Under the pieces are notes generated by a model, which was not told the origin of the DNA, ran no database searches, and saw only the letters and a program-made list of their open reading frames with translations. A stretch of DNA of 64,000 bases from a bacterium. Its GTDB lineage: Bacteria; Bacteroidota; Bacteroidia; Cytophagales; Cyclobacteriaceae. A program made the position numbers and the translations under genes. The stretch spans positions 20,675 through 84,674 of the forward strand of contig JANSWY010000013.1 in the NCBI GenBank assembly GCA_024743255.1, given 5' to 3'. Below, in pieces: positions 53,659-63,247 of the stretch; position 1 is the first letter of the stretch; the number at the start of each line of letters is the position of its first letter.

Positions 53659-53681
53659 AAAATACCTGAAAATGGGTATTT
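53659..53681. promoter_or_regulatory. Inverted repeat AATACC-N8-GGTATT, copy 2
   Basis: AAAATACC, 8 bases, GGTATTT; 7-pair arms. Same spacing and arm sequence as the copy at 52202 but a different loop, so the arms are what is conserved. It lies between the two envelope genes, 51 bases before the preferred start at 53732. Confidence 0.6.
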
Positions 53682-53731
53682 GTTTAGTTCTTTTCAGTCT
53701 TTATCTTGTTGATAAACAAATGGTTAAACAA

Positions 53732-55921
53732 ATGCGCACAATAATTATTATTTTTTCTTTGGGAATAAGTTTCTCTACCCTTGCACAGATTGGCCCTCCA
53801 AGCCTATCAATTGGAGCAGATAAAGTTCTATTTGAGCAAGGGGTTATAGATGTTGAATTACTTGGAGCTATAATCCAGGAAAAACAAAGTGAGGTAAAAC
53901 AGGAATTTGCACGGAGATTCATCTTAAACGAGACTTTGCAGTCGGGCCCATATACTACATATAGTTATGCAGATGAGTTACTGAAATCAATACTCGATCA
54001 CAAAAATAAAAGCGTTATTAAGAAACAAATTCTAGAAAAGAGCGCTGAATTAGCAATTGTCTTGGGCATAGGTGAGGCATACCTTAGGTTGAACATATCA
54101 ACAGACACCTTAAAACAGCACTACCTTCAATCTATCGGTAAGCTCTACTCAAATACTTCAGATACTACTAAGAAGAGGACTACTCCATTTTCAGGAAAAT
54201 TTTTCCCAAAAGTATCTTGGCTTTATAAACTTAAAGAACTGGGATCGTTTGCTCATAAAGACAGTAAGGATAAGAATAATAACTTTACAACAAACTTGTC
54301 ATTTATATACCTTGACCTAGTTAATGAAGTTTGTCGTAACAATGAAAGTCTTCAAGAAATTGGATTCTTTCACACCCAATTTGATGATTACGAATTTCGG
54401 AAACGTTCACACTACCGAAAATTTTTAGCACTCAACAAGGATGAAAGTATTAAGAAGATTCTAAAAACACTGTACAAAAATTTGGATGGTATAATTACCA
54501 CAAACTTCAAATATGCAAGTACTATTTTAAATCAACAGAAAGAGTTTACCCTTGATCCTATTAAAACTGACCGGGAAAATATTAATGAGTCTTTACTAAC
54601 AATTTATAATCAATTAAGCAGTATGAAACTTGATTCTCGATTATTGAAAAAAGAGCAGACTAATGCAATGAAACAAATAAAGGAATTTGCGCTTTTAGGA
54701 ATAAGAAATGGTGCTCCCAATATTTCAATCGACCAAATAAAAGCCAAATACGACGAAGTATCTTTACAATTGTTTGAATTAGAACAGTCTACAAGTCAAT
54801 TTAATAATGTTATCAATGAGTTTGAGGTACTGCAAGCATCAATCAATTCTCTTCAAAAGAACTCGGATAGTCTAGGGTTTATTGAAAGTAAGGCTACAGC
54901 AGTTTATAACACTTTAATTTCAATTGATTTAGATAGCCTGAAGTTGACCCAAAATGATCTTAAAACAGTTGCTAAGCTAAGTGAACTGGCATATTTCGGA
55001 ATGAGAAATGTAAGGTTGAAAAATGGTAGGGATGATTATGATAATTGGGTATTGTCGATTCAGTCAATTATACCGGACTTGTTAACCCTTAACCTAAAAA
55101 CTAGAAACGAATTTTCATCAATAATCTCCGATTTAGAACTATTAAGTTCTGCGATATTAAACAGTCAACTTGATGGCTTTCAAAAAGAAATGAGAAATTT
55201 GATTGGAGAAGAAATAAATGTTATCGATGATAAATTAGCAAGTCTATTTCAGATTCTGACTAATCTCGACAAAGCTGAATCGTATGATCAAATAACAAAA
55301 TTAATAGTCGATTGTGGAAATATTTATCTAAATTCATCGACTGCAGAAATATTAAATAATCTAACAAATATCCAAGCCTATTTGTCTGTCAATACAGACT
55401 TGAACAGAGTTGATATACAAGTGGAAGACCTTATTTATTTCCTAGCAGACAAATATATCGACAACTCTTCAGCACCACTTTCATTTTATTTAACATTAGG
55501 TTTCAATTACTCATTCATCTCAGGTGACAAGGATAATTTATCTAGTGATTTTTCATTTGCTGCCGAAAAAGTAGGACTTAAACTTAGATTACATGACTTT
55601 GAAAAAGAAGTGTTGAAAAACAAAGGGAAGAATGCATATAACATTAAGCCTCTAGTTTCACAATTTTACGTAATCGGATATGCGTCAGGGTTATTGTATC
55701 AGATAGAAGAGTTGCAATCAGAAAAAGGGATTAATGGCACAAATTTTGGTACTGCTCTGGGTATAAGATTCTTCAATGGCTTAGATCTTGCTATCGGAAT
55801 CTCAAGAGTCAAATTGAATGATACGACAACATTCGTGATTGGTCCTTCTCTAGATATCCCAATTACTGAATATTTGTCGAGAATTGGAGATAATAGAAAA
55901 AAGGGAACGGAAGGTGATTAA
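53732..55921 (+). CDS. Exported protein with helical body and barrel-like C-terminus
   Basis: About 729 residues from the ATG at 53732, which starts a clean signal peptide (MRTIIIIFSLGISFSTLAQ). An ATG at 53720 is close, while the longest start at 53672 lies within the inverted repeat and is rejected. The body is helical/coiled (about 30-600). The last 130 residues alternate like membrane strands (LTLGFNYSFISGD, FGTALGIRFFNGLDLAIGIS, FVIGPSLDI). An outer-membrane or periplasm-spanning partner of the 455-residue coiled-coil protein is inferred. No family is recognised. Confidence 0.75.
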   Translation: MRTIIIIFSLGISFSTLAQIGPPSLSIGADKVLFEQGVIDVELLGAIIQEKQSEVKQEFARRFILNETLQSGPYTTYSYADELLKSILDHKNKSVIKKQILEKSAELAIVLGIGEAYLRLNISTDTLKQHYLQSIGKLYSNTSDTTKKRTTPFSGKFFPKVSWLYKLKELGSFAHKDSKDKNNNFTTNLSFIYLDLVNEVCRNNESLQEIGFFHTQFDDYEFRKRSHYRKFLALNKDESIKKILKTLYKNLDGIITTNFKYASTILNQQKEFTLDPIKTDRENINESLLTIYNQLSSMKLDSRLLKKEQTNAMKQIKEFALLGIRNGAPNISIDQIKAKYDEVSLQLFELEQSTSQFNNVINEFEVLQASINSLQKNSDSLGFIESKATAVYNTLISIDLDSLKLTQNDLKTVAKLSELAYFGMRNVRLKNGRDDYDNWVLSIQSIIPDLLTLNLKTRNEFSSIISDLELLSSAILNSQLDGFQKEMRNLIGEEINVIDDKLASLFQILTNLDKAESYDQITKLIVDCGNIYLNSSTAEILNNLTNIQAYLSVNTDLNRVDIQVEDLIYFLADKYIDNSSAPLSFYLTLGFNYSFISGDKDNLSSDFSFAAEKVGLKLRLHDFEKEVLKNKGKNAYNIKPLVSQFYVIGYASGLLYQIEELQSEKGINGTNFGTALGIRFFNGLDLAIGISRVKLNDTTTFVIGPSLDIPITEYLSRIGDNRKKGTEGD

Positions 55922-55962
55922 AGATCACACAGTTACACAATGTAACTAAATAGTTGGATTTA

Positions 55963-55991
55963 AAGCGGAGTGTTTTCATTCCGTTTTTTTT
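55963..55991 (+). terminator. Terminator after the envelope pair
   Basis: GCGGAGTG pairs with CATTCCGT (two G-U) around a short T-rich loop and is followed by T8. It ends the two-gene envelope unit, so the KAP gene is transcribed separately. A smaller AGTTACA / TGTAACT hairpin lies just before it. Confidence 0.8.
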
Positions 55992-56296
55992 GTGAAAATC
56001 TCCAAGACTCTTTTTTGTTACCCTCAAAAAAAAGATTCTAAGACAAGATTAGTGTTATTTGTAATCAACCCAAATTCCATTTAAGTTAGTCTCATTCGAT
56101 TTATAAATTACAACTTTAGAATTAAACATGACTATTACGCGCAATTCAATCGACTGGAAGGATTTCACCTGTTGTCATAAGAAATAGCTCATGATCCGAC
56201 TTTGATGATATTTTGGAAATACATGAATTTCATCTGCTCTGGATATATAATGCTTTAATATTAATTGATTCAAATTACTTATAATTTTCAATAACC
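55992..56296. other. Leader region of the KAP gene
   Basis: About 305 AT-rich bases with no convincing ORF. A TAATTTTC near 56280 resembles the -7 box but is too close to the ATG to be the start site. No repeat like those at 52202 and 53659 was found. Confidence 0.4.
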
Positions 56297-59200
56297 ATGG
56301 TGAAATATGACTTCTCAGCATTCAACCAGAATACCTTGATAGAATTCACCGGATTTCTACTTAAGGAAGAGTTAAACCTAAATTTGGAAACCATTCAGCC
56401 CTCACTTGGCCCGACACCGTCGTTTTGGCAAATTGATCGAGATGGGACTGATCATAATTTGGTAGAGGTCGTAGTAGATGTGATCCCTTTCAGTCAGCGA
56501 GTCGAAACGCTTGTTGAATCATTAGTCGCACGAATAGAAGATTTCTACCCAAAATATAAGTCAAATAGTTTAATAATAGTTGTCTTTGATGAATTAACAA
56601 AAAGTGATCTAGATTATCTGAACAGTGCTCTAGATAGGATTACTAGTGGTCATTACAAATTAATTTTGCAAGATTGGATAAATGAAAAAATTGTACATCA
56701 TCCTTCGATTCTTAAACGATATAGTCCATCGTTAATCGACTCTAAAATCCCAAAGAATGACATTCCGGATGATTTTTTGAAAAATGCTTTTTCTGGAGTT
56801 AATAGAGGTTTTTATACGGCTGGCCACATTTGGGGGAAAGAGGATCAATTTGATAAGTTTATTCAGTATTCACAATGGGAAAATGGGCACGAAAAAAATG
56901 AAACGAAAATTGTTAACTCAGTTGAACCTGGTGACGTGATTTTTCTAAAGTCAACTTTTCAGAATCAAGGAACAAGTTATTTGAGAATCAAAGCAGTTGG
57001 AATTGTTAGCAGAAACCTTAAAGATGGACACCTCTTAAATGTACTTTGGTTTGAACTGCCCACTTCTGTTGATATTCCAGGATTTGGACATTTTAGAAGA
57101 ACTTTTCAAAAAATCCAACCAAAATTTATTAATGAAATTGTTTTTGAGGTTGTTGGAGAGAACACCAATTTGTATGATGCCATTAAACAATTAGAAATTA
57201 AGATTCAAAAACAGACTCAGGAGGTTCAAGAGAGTTTATATGGATCAGACGATAGTGATTTATATTGGTTTGCATTTGATATATCCTTCACTAAGAATTC
57301 CGCAGTAAATGATATTTACGAATTTAACATTAACATCCCCCAAAAATTAAATGAAAATTGGGGGCTAATATACTCAGTTGAATTTAAGCAAGTGTTTGGT
57401 CTAGGTCAGATTCGAGAGCAACCAAGCGATGATCCATATGGTATACCGTTAGTTGTTAGATATTTATTTAGAAAACCAATACCGTTTAAAGACATCTCAT
57501 CAGACTTTGCTGATTTGCCTGGTGTTGAACAGTTTGGAGCTTTTAAAATTAGTATTGAGTTATTTCAGGATATAATTAATTTGACTGAATTTGATCGTCA
57601 AATGTTAGATGATAAAGAGATTGCAGGGATACTTTCTAAATCTGGATTCCATAATGATCATGCATACCAAAACAATGATTTATTAAATATTGAAAATGAC
57701 GTAAGAGCATTTGCTCTGCTATTAGCTTCAAAAGACATTAATCCTCCGGTAGCTATAGCACTTTTCGGGAAATGGGGATCAGGAAAGAGCTTTTTTATGA
57801 GGCATCTACAAAGGCATATTCATGAACTTTCTGGGCAACAAAGTACAGTCGACAAGAAACTAGCACTTGATTCAAACAGTAATGAAAAAGAGTTCTGCGT
57901 AGGGGTCGCACATATATGGTTTAATGCATGGTCTTATTTAGATGCTAATTTATGGGCTGGTTTAGCTCACAGTTTGTTTGAAAAGTTGAATGAGTTTATT
58001 AGAAATGAAACAAAAGGTGAAATTGAAAGATTAAAAGTTCAGGTTAGAATAAGTAAGCGATTACATATACTGCACAGTGACTTAAAAAAATTCACTGAGA
58101 AAAAATCGCATCTTCAGGAACTTAAGTCCAAACTAGTAGCAGAAAGAAATAAAAAGATATCATCATTTCTATTTAGTAGATATCAAACTGAGATATTAGA
58201 TTTTCTAAAGGAGAATGGAATTTCGGAATCTGAATCAAGATCAAATTCAGCCCAATCCTTAACTGATAAGGTTAAATTTGGTTTGAATGTTTTTTCCTAC
58301 ATCAAGAGAAATCCTATATCAGTTTTAACTATTTACCTACCAATTACTTTTGTAATATTTCTAGGTAAAGAATTAATTGAGTTTTATTACGACTCTTTAG
58401 CTCCTTTCTTAAGTTCAATATGGGCTAATTTATATGCAGCTATGGTACCTGCATTGATACCTATATCAAGGTTTTTCAGTAAGAAAAAGAACGCACTTAA
58501 AAAATTAAAGCAATTTGCAAATGACATAATAGCCAACTCATCAACAAATGATCAGGAGTTAAATGATTTGAAGAAAGCAATCGATGAGATTGATCCAATC
58601 ATTGAAGAAATCGAAATCAGTATTAATAGAGAATACTCCTTAAAGTCGGACATTACCCAGTTAGCAATTGCCGATTTTATCTCTTCAAAATCTAACCAGA
58701 AAGAGTATATAGACCGCCTTGGGATTATATCTGTCATTAGAAAAGATTTTGAAACACTGAGTGACTTATTTTATCCTCCAAACGAAATTGTGGAGGACAA
58801 CAAGGACCTTGATATAGCACAAGAGCAATTAATTGATGATAGGGAGTATTTATCGGAGCAATTCAAAGAAGGGAAGACACTTGAGAGAATAATATTATAT
58901 ATCGATGACTTGGACAGATGTCCTGACCCAAAGGTGCTGGAAGTAATTCAAGCTGTCCATTTATTGATGGCTTTTCCATTATTCAATGTTATTGTGGGAG
59001 TTGATAAAAGATGCCTCACTAATGCCTTACATTATCAATTCCTTATTAGATATAGTAAGTTTCAGAATGAAGTTGGCGAATTAAAGAATATAGAAGAAGT
59101 TCTTCCAGAAGAATACATTGAAAAAATATTTCAAATTCCTTTTCATTTACAGATTGCTTCTGAAAAAGAAATTAAGGATCTAACAAAAGGATTGCTTCAA

Positions 59201-59785
59201 AATCAAATACTTGAAGAAGAAGAGGAAGAGTCTGAGACTACAGATGTAAATATGGCCAGTGATGAAATTGTTACTGGTAAAAGTTCAAAATCAAATAGTG
59301 AAAAGAAACAAATTTCTGAGAGTGAAGATCAAATTATTACAGCATTTACTCCGTCCGTTAAATCCACAAACGAAGATTCTCAAATTCCTAGTTTAAAACT
59401 TGATGAGAAGGAAGTTATTCTATTATCAGAGTTTGCTCCAATCGCGGGAGATACACCTAGGCTAGTTAAGAGGTTTATCAATATTTATAGGATAATAAGA
59501 GCTCATGAGCACCTAACTTATGATCAAAATGAAAAAGAGCAGGATTTTCTGATAATCATGTTTCTTATTGCAATCAATATGGGAAAGAAAGATGTCTTTC
59601 AAAAGTTAAATAGTCTGATCTATGTTGACCCTGGAACAATTGGAAGTAAGCTAAAGGGGGTTCCTGAATTGGTTGAAATATTAGGTAGAATTGAAGCTTC
59701 TAAAAATTTGAGACCATTATTAGATCAAGACTCCGACAGAGTGACTAAATATATTAATTTCGTAAAAAGGTTTTCCTTCCATTAA
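56297..59785 (+). CDS. KAP-family P-loop NTPase with PUA/EVE-like domain
   Basis: 1162 residues. An N-terminal alpha/beta domain (about 1-160) has a DRDGTDHNLVEVVVDV stretch recalling Mrr-type nucleases but lacking the ExK lysine. A PUA/EVE-like domain follows (about 172-290: AGHIWGKEDQFDKFI, WENGHE, PGDVIFLKS, AVGIVSRNLKDGHLL), as found beside McrB-type ATPases. The KAP NTPase begins at about 450, with Walker A GKWGSGKS (491-498), two membrane helices inserted at about 672-725 and Walker B YIDDLDRCP (868-876), the classic KAP layout. An acidic linker (1010-1060) precedes the last helices (GDTPRLVKRFINIYRI). KAP NTPases occur in anti-phage loci. The gene lies 48 bases before hsdM. Confidence 0.88.
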   Translation: MVKYDFSAFNQNTLIEFTGFLLKEELNLNLETIQPSLGPTPSFWQIDRDGTDHNLVEVVVDVIPFSQRVETLVESLVARIEDFYPKYKSNSLIIVVFDELTKSDLDYLNSALDRITSGHYKLILQDWINEKIVHHPSILKRYSPSLIDSKIPKNDIPDDFLKNAFSGVNRGFYTAGHIWGKEDQFDKFIQYSQWENGHEKNETKIVNSVEPGDVIFLKSTFQNQGTSYLRIKAVGIVSRNLKDGHLLNVLWFELPTSVDIPGFGHFRRTFQKIQPKFINEIVFEVVGENTNLYDAIKQLEIKIQKQTQEVQESLYGSDDSDLYWFAFDISFTKNSAVNDIYEFNINIPQKLNENWGLIYSVEFKQVFGLGQIREQPSDDPYGIPLVVRYLFRKPIPFKDISSDFADLPGVEQFGAFKISIELFQDIINLTEFDRQMLDDKEIAGILSKSGFHNDHAYQNNDLLNIENDVRAFALLLASKDINPPVAIALFGKWGSGKSFFMRHLQRHIHELSGQQSTVDKKLALDSNSNEKEFCVGVAHIWFNAWSYLDANLWAGLAHSLFEKLNEFIRNETKGEIERLKVQVRISKRLHILHSDLKKFTEKKSHLQELKSKLVAERNKKISSFLFSRYQTEILDFLKENGISESESRSNSAQSLTDKVKFGLNVFSYIKRNPISVLTIYLPITFVIFLGKELIEFYYDSLAPFLSSIWANLYAAMVPALIPISRFFSKKKNALKKLKQFANDIIANSSTNDQELNDLKKAIDEIDPIIEEIEISINREYSLKSDITQLAIADFISSKSNQKEYIDRLGIISVIRKDFETLSDLFYPPNEIVEDNKDLDIAQEQLIDDREYLSEQFKEGKTLERIILYIDDLDRCPDPKVLEVIQAVHLLMAFPLFNVIVGVDKRCLTNALHYQFLIRYSKFQNEVGELKNIEEVLPEEYIEKIFQIPFHLQIASEKEIKDLTKGLLQNQILEEEEEESETTDVNMASDEIVTGKSSKSNSEKKQISESEDQIITAFTPSVKSTNEDSQIPSLKLDEKEVILLSEFAPIAGDTPRLVKRFINIYRIIRAHEHLTYDQNEKEQDFLIIMFLIAINMGKKDVFQKLNSLIYVDPGTIGSKLKGVPELVEILGRIEASKNLRPLLDQDSDRVTKYINFVKRFSFH

Positions 59786-59833
59786 TTGAAGTATTGTTTC
59801 AATTAAAATCGAGATTACGGAGATTGCACATTA

Positions 59834-61906
59834 ATGAGTGATAATAATATACTAAAACACGAATCAGACGTTTGGCGTACGGCCGATTTACTGATAGGTG
59901 CGGGAATCAAACAGAGTGATTTCCCTAAATACATGATGCCTTACTTCGCTTTACTCATGGTGGAGAGTAGACTAATTAGGCAAGCAACAAGACTTGAAGA
60001 AGAAATAGGTAAGGACAACTTAGATGATTTTGTCGAGGAGTTTAAGCTCGAAGGGATTGGTTATAACGATTATGTTGTAAAACAAGGCAAATCCCTCAAA
60101 GACATTTGTAAGAATGACAAAGCCTTTGATTCTGATTTTCACCTCTACCTGAAATCATTCGATCCAGAAACCAAATACTTATTAGGTGTGGATAAAGGAA
60201 CGGAAGAAGAAAAGTTCCTGGACATTTCAGGCATTAGCGGACAGCTCAAAAAGAAACGAATCTTATTCGAGACGGTACAGGCATGGAGTGAAGTTGATTT
60301 GACCCCATTCAACAACTCAGAAATCACTACTCTTGAGGAACACATCAAACGTAGATGGGCTGATATATCAGCAGAAACAGCAGGAGAGCAATATACCCCA
60401 GATGATATTATCTCTTTGATTTCTGAGTTGATCGCCTCCAAGATAGAAGACAATGGCAAGTTCCTTACCATCTATGACCCGACTTGTGGAGGTGGAAACC
60501 TCCTCTTTGGTGTAGAGGATAAGATACAAGAAATGTTCAATCGCCCTACGGCTACCTACGGGCAAGAATGGAGTGATGCCCTGTTCGCACTAGCAAAGAT
60601 TGAAAGCCGTTTCAGAAAGGACACTCAGATAGAATACGGCAATACACTCACAGAAATAGGTAAGTTCTTTGACAAGCAGTTTCACATTGCAGTAGCCAAC
60701 CCACCGTATGGAGTGGACTGGAAAGGATATGCCAAAGACATTAAGAATGATACGACAGATCGTTTCGTTTCACTCCCCTCTATCTCTGACGGACAATTCT
60801 TGTTTACCCAACACATTCTCTGGAAACTGAATAGTGAAGGAATGGCCGTAGTTGTTCACAATGGCTCTACGCTATTTAGTGGTGACGCAGGTAGCGGTGA
60901 GAGTAATATCCGTAAGCACTTCTTTGACAATGATTGGGTGGAAGGAATTATCCAAATGCCAACTGATGAGTTCTTCAACACTGGCATCTATACCTATCTG
61001 TGGATCTTTAATAAGAACAAACCTGCTGACAGGAAAGACAAAGTAATTCTCGTCAATGCAAGTGAGCTATATGAACCTCTAAAGAAAAGTAAGGGTAAGA
61101 AGCGAAAGCAAATGAACCCTGACAACAGAGCAGAGATCATTAAGGCTTTCACGGAGTTTAAGGATAACAATTTTACCAAGGTATTTGACAAGTGGCATTT
61201 CTACTACAATCGCCAAAGTATTATGCTGACCAATGTGGATGAAAATGGAAAACACATTGAAATGCTCGTAAAAGAAAATAAAGAAGGCGATCAAGTAGAA
61301 GCCAAATCAATCAAGCTTTCCCCTACTCAGATTACGGTTGAAGGTGAAGAGAATAGCAAGATCACTGAGTTTAAGATCACCGACTTTGATAAAGCCACAT
61401 ATAAAAACCTTCAGCAGCGTTTTGATGAGGAAGTAAAACCAATGATTGCATCATTGGATTACAAGGAACAAAACCTAAAGGTACAGACCGAACAATCCAC
61501 TTATTGGTATGATGCCGACAAGGATACACTCATAGAAGAAACGGACGGCAAGCAAACAGAATTAGGTTGTGGTAAAATAGTTATCAAATCCAGTTACAAG
61601 AAAGCCACCAAGACCAAAGAAGCCAGTATTGTCATAACAGCAGAACTCACCAAAGACCTGCAAAAAGACTATGAGATCATTCCTTACTCTCCTGATGAAG
61701 CAGAGAACCTTCAATGGATTGCTGATTTTATGGCGAAATACATCACCAAGCCTTTTGAGTATCTGGATAATGTCATTGGTGTTGAGGTGAACTTCAATAA
61801 GGTTTTCTATCGGCCTGAAATACTAAGAGAAGTCACCGAGATCAGTACTGATCTGACCAATTTAGAAAATGAACTATCACAGCTTGAAAAGGAATTGTCA
61901 CTATGA
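59834..61906 (+). CDS. hsdM: Type I restriction-modification methylase subunit
   Basis: 690-residue N6-adenine methyltransferase that pairs with HsdS to modify host DNA. An N-terminal helical domain (about 1-130) precedes the SAM-binding motif I YDPTCGGGNLLFGV (214-227) and the catalytic NPPYGVDW (N289-Y292). A GEQYTPDDIISLI segment just before motif I is also typical. The C-terminal region is longer than in EcoKI-type subunits, with a long polar insertion (about 430-620). It overlaps hsdS by 4 bases (ATGA), so expression is coupled. Confidence 0.95.
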   Translation: MSDNNILKHESDVWRTADLLIGAGIKQSDFPKYMMPYFALLMVESRLIRQATRLEEEIGKDNLDDFVEEFKLEGIGYNDYVVKQGKSLKDICKNDKAFDSDFHLYLKSFDPETKYLLGVDKGTEEEKFLDISGISGQLKKKRILFETVQAWSEVDLTPFNNSEITTLEEHIKRRWADISAETAGEQYTPDDIISLISELIASKIEDNGKFLTIYDPTCGGGNLLFGVEDKIQEMFNRPTATYGQEWSDALFALAKIESRFRKDTQIEYGNTLTEIGKFFDKQFHIAVANPPYGVDWKGYAKDIKNDTTDRFVSLPSISDGQFLFTQHILWKLNSEGMAVVVHNGSTLFSGDAGSGESNIRKHFFDNDWVEGIIQMPTDEFFNTGIYTYLWIFNKNKPADRKDKVILVNASELYEPLKKSKGKKRKQMNPDNRAEIIKAFTEFKDNNFTKVFDKWHFYYNRQSIMLTNVDENGKHIEMLVKENKEGDQVEAKSIKLSPTQITVEGEENSKITEFKITDFDKATYKNLQQRFDEEVKPMIASLDYKEQNLKVQTEQSTYWYDADKDTLIEETDGKQTELGCGKIVIKSSYKKATKTKEASIVITAELTKDLQKDYEIIPYSPDEAENLQWIADFMAKYITKPFEYLDNVIGVEVNFNKVFYRPEILREVTEISTDLTNLENELSQLEKELSL

Positions 61907-63246
61907 GTCTGAAAACTTTTGATACATATAAAGAATCAGAAATCTTTTGGCTTCCTCAAATTCCCAATCATTGGACTATAGAAAGAGTGAAAGACTTTTC
62001 GGGAACCAAATCTGGCACTACTCCATCAAGCAGCAACAATCTCTATTATGAGAATGGCACTCACAATTGGATTAGAACTACCGACTTAAATAATGGAGAG
62101 CTTTATGATGTTGAATATAAGATTACGGATTTTGCTTTAGAGAAGTGTCGATTGAATTTCCTACCAATAGATACCGTTTTGGTTGCCATGTATGGTGGGT
62201 TTGGCACAATTGGCAAAAATGCCATTCTTAAAAAAGAATCCACTATTAACCAGTCTGTATGTGCTGTCTTACCTTCTCGACACTTCAATTCTTCATATTT
62301 CCTCTATTTCCTAAAATATTTCAGAAATGATTGGAAATTGTTTGCTGATGGCACAAGAAAAGACCCTAATATAAATCAAGATGCTGTAAGGAATCTATTT
62401 GTCATAGCACCACCAATAAAGGAACAAATAGCGATAGCAAATTACCTTGATACCAAAACCCAAGCGATTGATAAGAAAATAGAGCTTTTAGAGAAGAAGA
62501 TCACCTACTATCAGGAATTGAGCAAAAGCCTCATCAACGATACAGTAACAAAAGGTTTAAAAAAATCTGTTGTACTGGAGGAAAACGAACTGGGGTTTAA
62601 GACCCCTGCTTCTTGGCAAAATTACAGATTAAAGGACTTGGGTAAGCTATACAGTGGACTATCAGGAAAGAGTGGTGATGACTTCAACCAGGACAACAAC
62701 ACTGACAATAGAGGCTTCATCCCATTCACCAATATTGCCAGCAATACCTATCTGAAAAAAGATCATTTAGGCACTGTTATAATTGGAGAAAACGAAAAAC
62801 AGAATAAGGTCAGAAAAGGAGATCTTTTCTTTTTAATGAGTTCTGAGGGGTATGAGGACATAGGTAAAACAGCAGCATTAGCAGAGGACATTGAAGAAAC
62901 TTATCTAAATAGTTTTTGTAAGGGTTACAGATTGAATCATCGCAAGTGCGATCCTTTCTTTTTGAATTATTTACTGCTCTCAGATTATTACCGTCAGCTC
63001 TTGATCATAGAAGGTAAAGGCTTCACGAGAATTAATTTGAAAATGGAAAAGGTCAATGACTTTACAGTCATTATCCCAGACACCAAAGAAGAGCAAGAAG
63101 AAATAGTCCAGTTTCTGGATTCTAAACTCGATACAATCACCAAGATTATAAAAAATATACAGACCCAAATCACCACACTCAAAGAGCTGAGAAAAACGCT
63201 TATCAATGATGTGGTGACAGGCAAAATAAAAGTAACACAGGACTGA
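61903..63246 (+). CDS. hsdS: Type I restriction specificity subunit
   Basis: 447 residues with two target-recognition domains. TRD1 (about 15-170) starts WLPQIPNHWTIERVKDFSGT, then a coiled-coil spacer (about 180-210, DTKTQAIDKKIELLEKKITY). TRD2 (about 225-390) starts PASWQNYRLKDLGKLYSG, and a second spacer follows (about 405-440, LDSKLDTITKIIKNIQTQIT). The two halves bind the two parts of a split target; the sequence recognised cannot be predicted. The stop is 1 base before the hsdR start. Confidence 0.94.
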   Translation: MSLKTFDTYKESEIFWLPQIPNHWTIERVKDFSGTKSGTTPSSSNNLYYENGTHNWIRTTDLNNGELYDVEYKITDFALEKCRLNFLPIDTVLVAMYGGFGTIGKNAILKKESTINQSVCAVLPSRHFNSSYFLYFLKYFRNDWKLFADGTRKDPNINQDAVRNLFVIAPPIKEQIAIANYLDTKTQAIDKKIELLEKKITYYQELSKSLINDTVTKGLKKSVVLEENELGFKTPASWQNYRLKDLGKLYSGLSGKSGDDFNQDNNTDNRGFIPFTNIASNTYLKKDHLGTVIIGENEKQNKVRKGDLFFLMSSEGYEDIGKTAALAEDIEETYLNSFCKGYRLNHRKCDPFFLNYLLLSDYYRQLLIIEGKGFTRINLKMEKVNDFTVIIPDTKEEQEEIVQFLDSKLDTITKIIKNIQTQITTLKELRKTLINDVVTGKIKVTQD

Positions 63247-63247
63247 G

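Noticed and set aside
53672..53731. Longer start of the exported envelope protein
   Set aside because: The ATG is within the inverted repeat and would place about 20 residues before a clean signal peptide.
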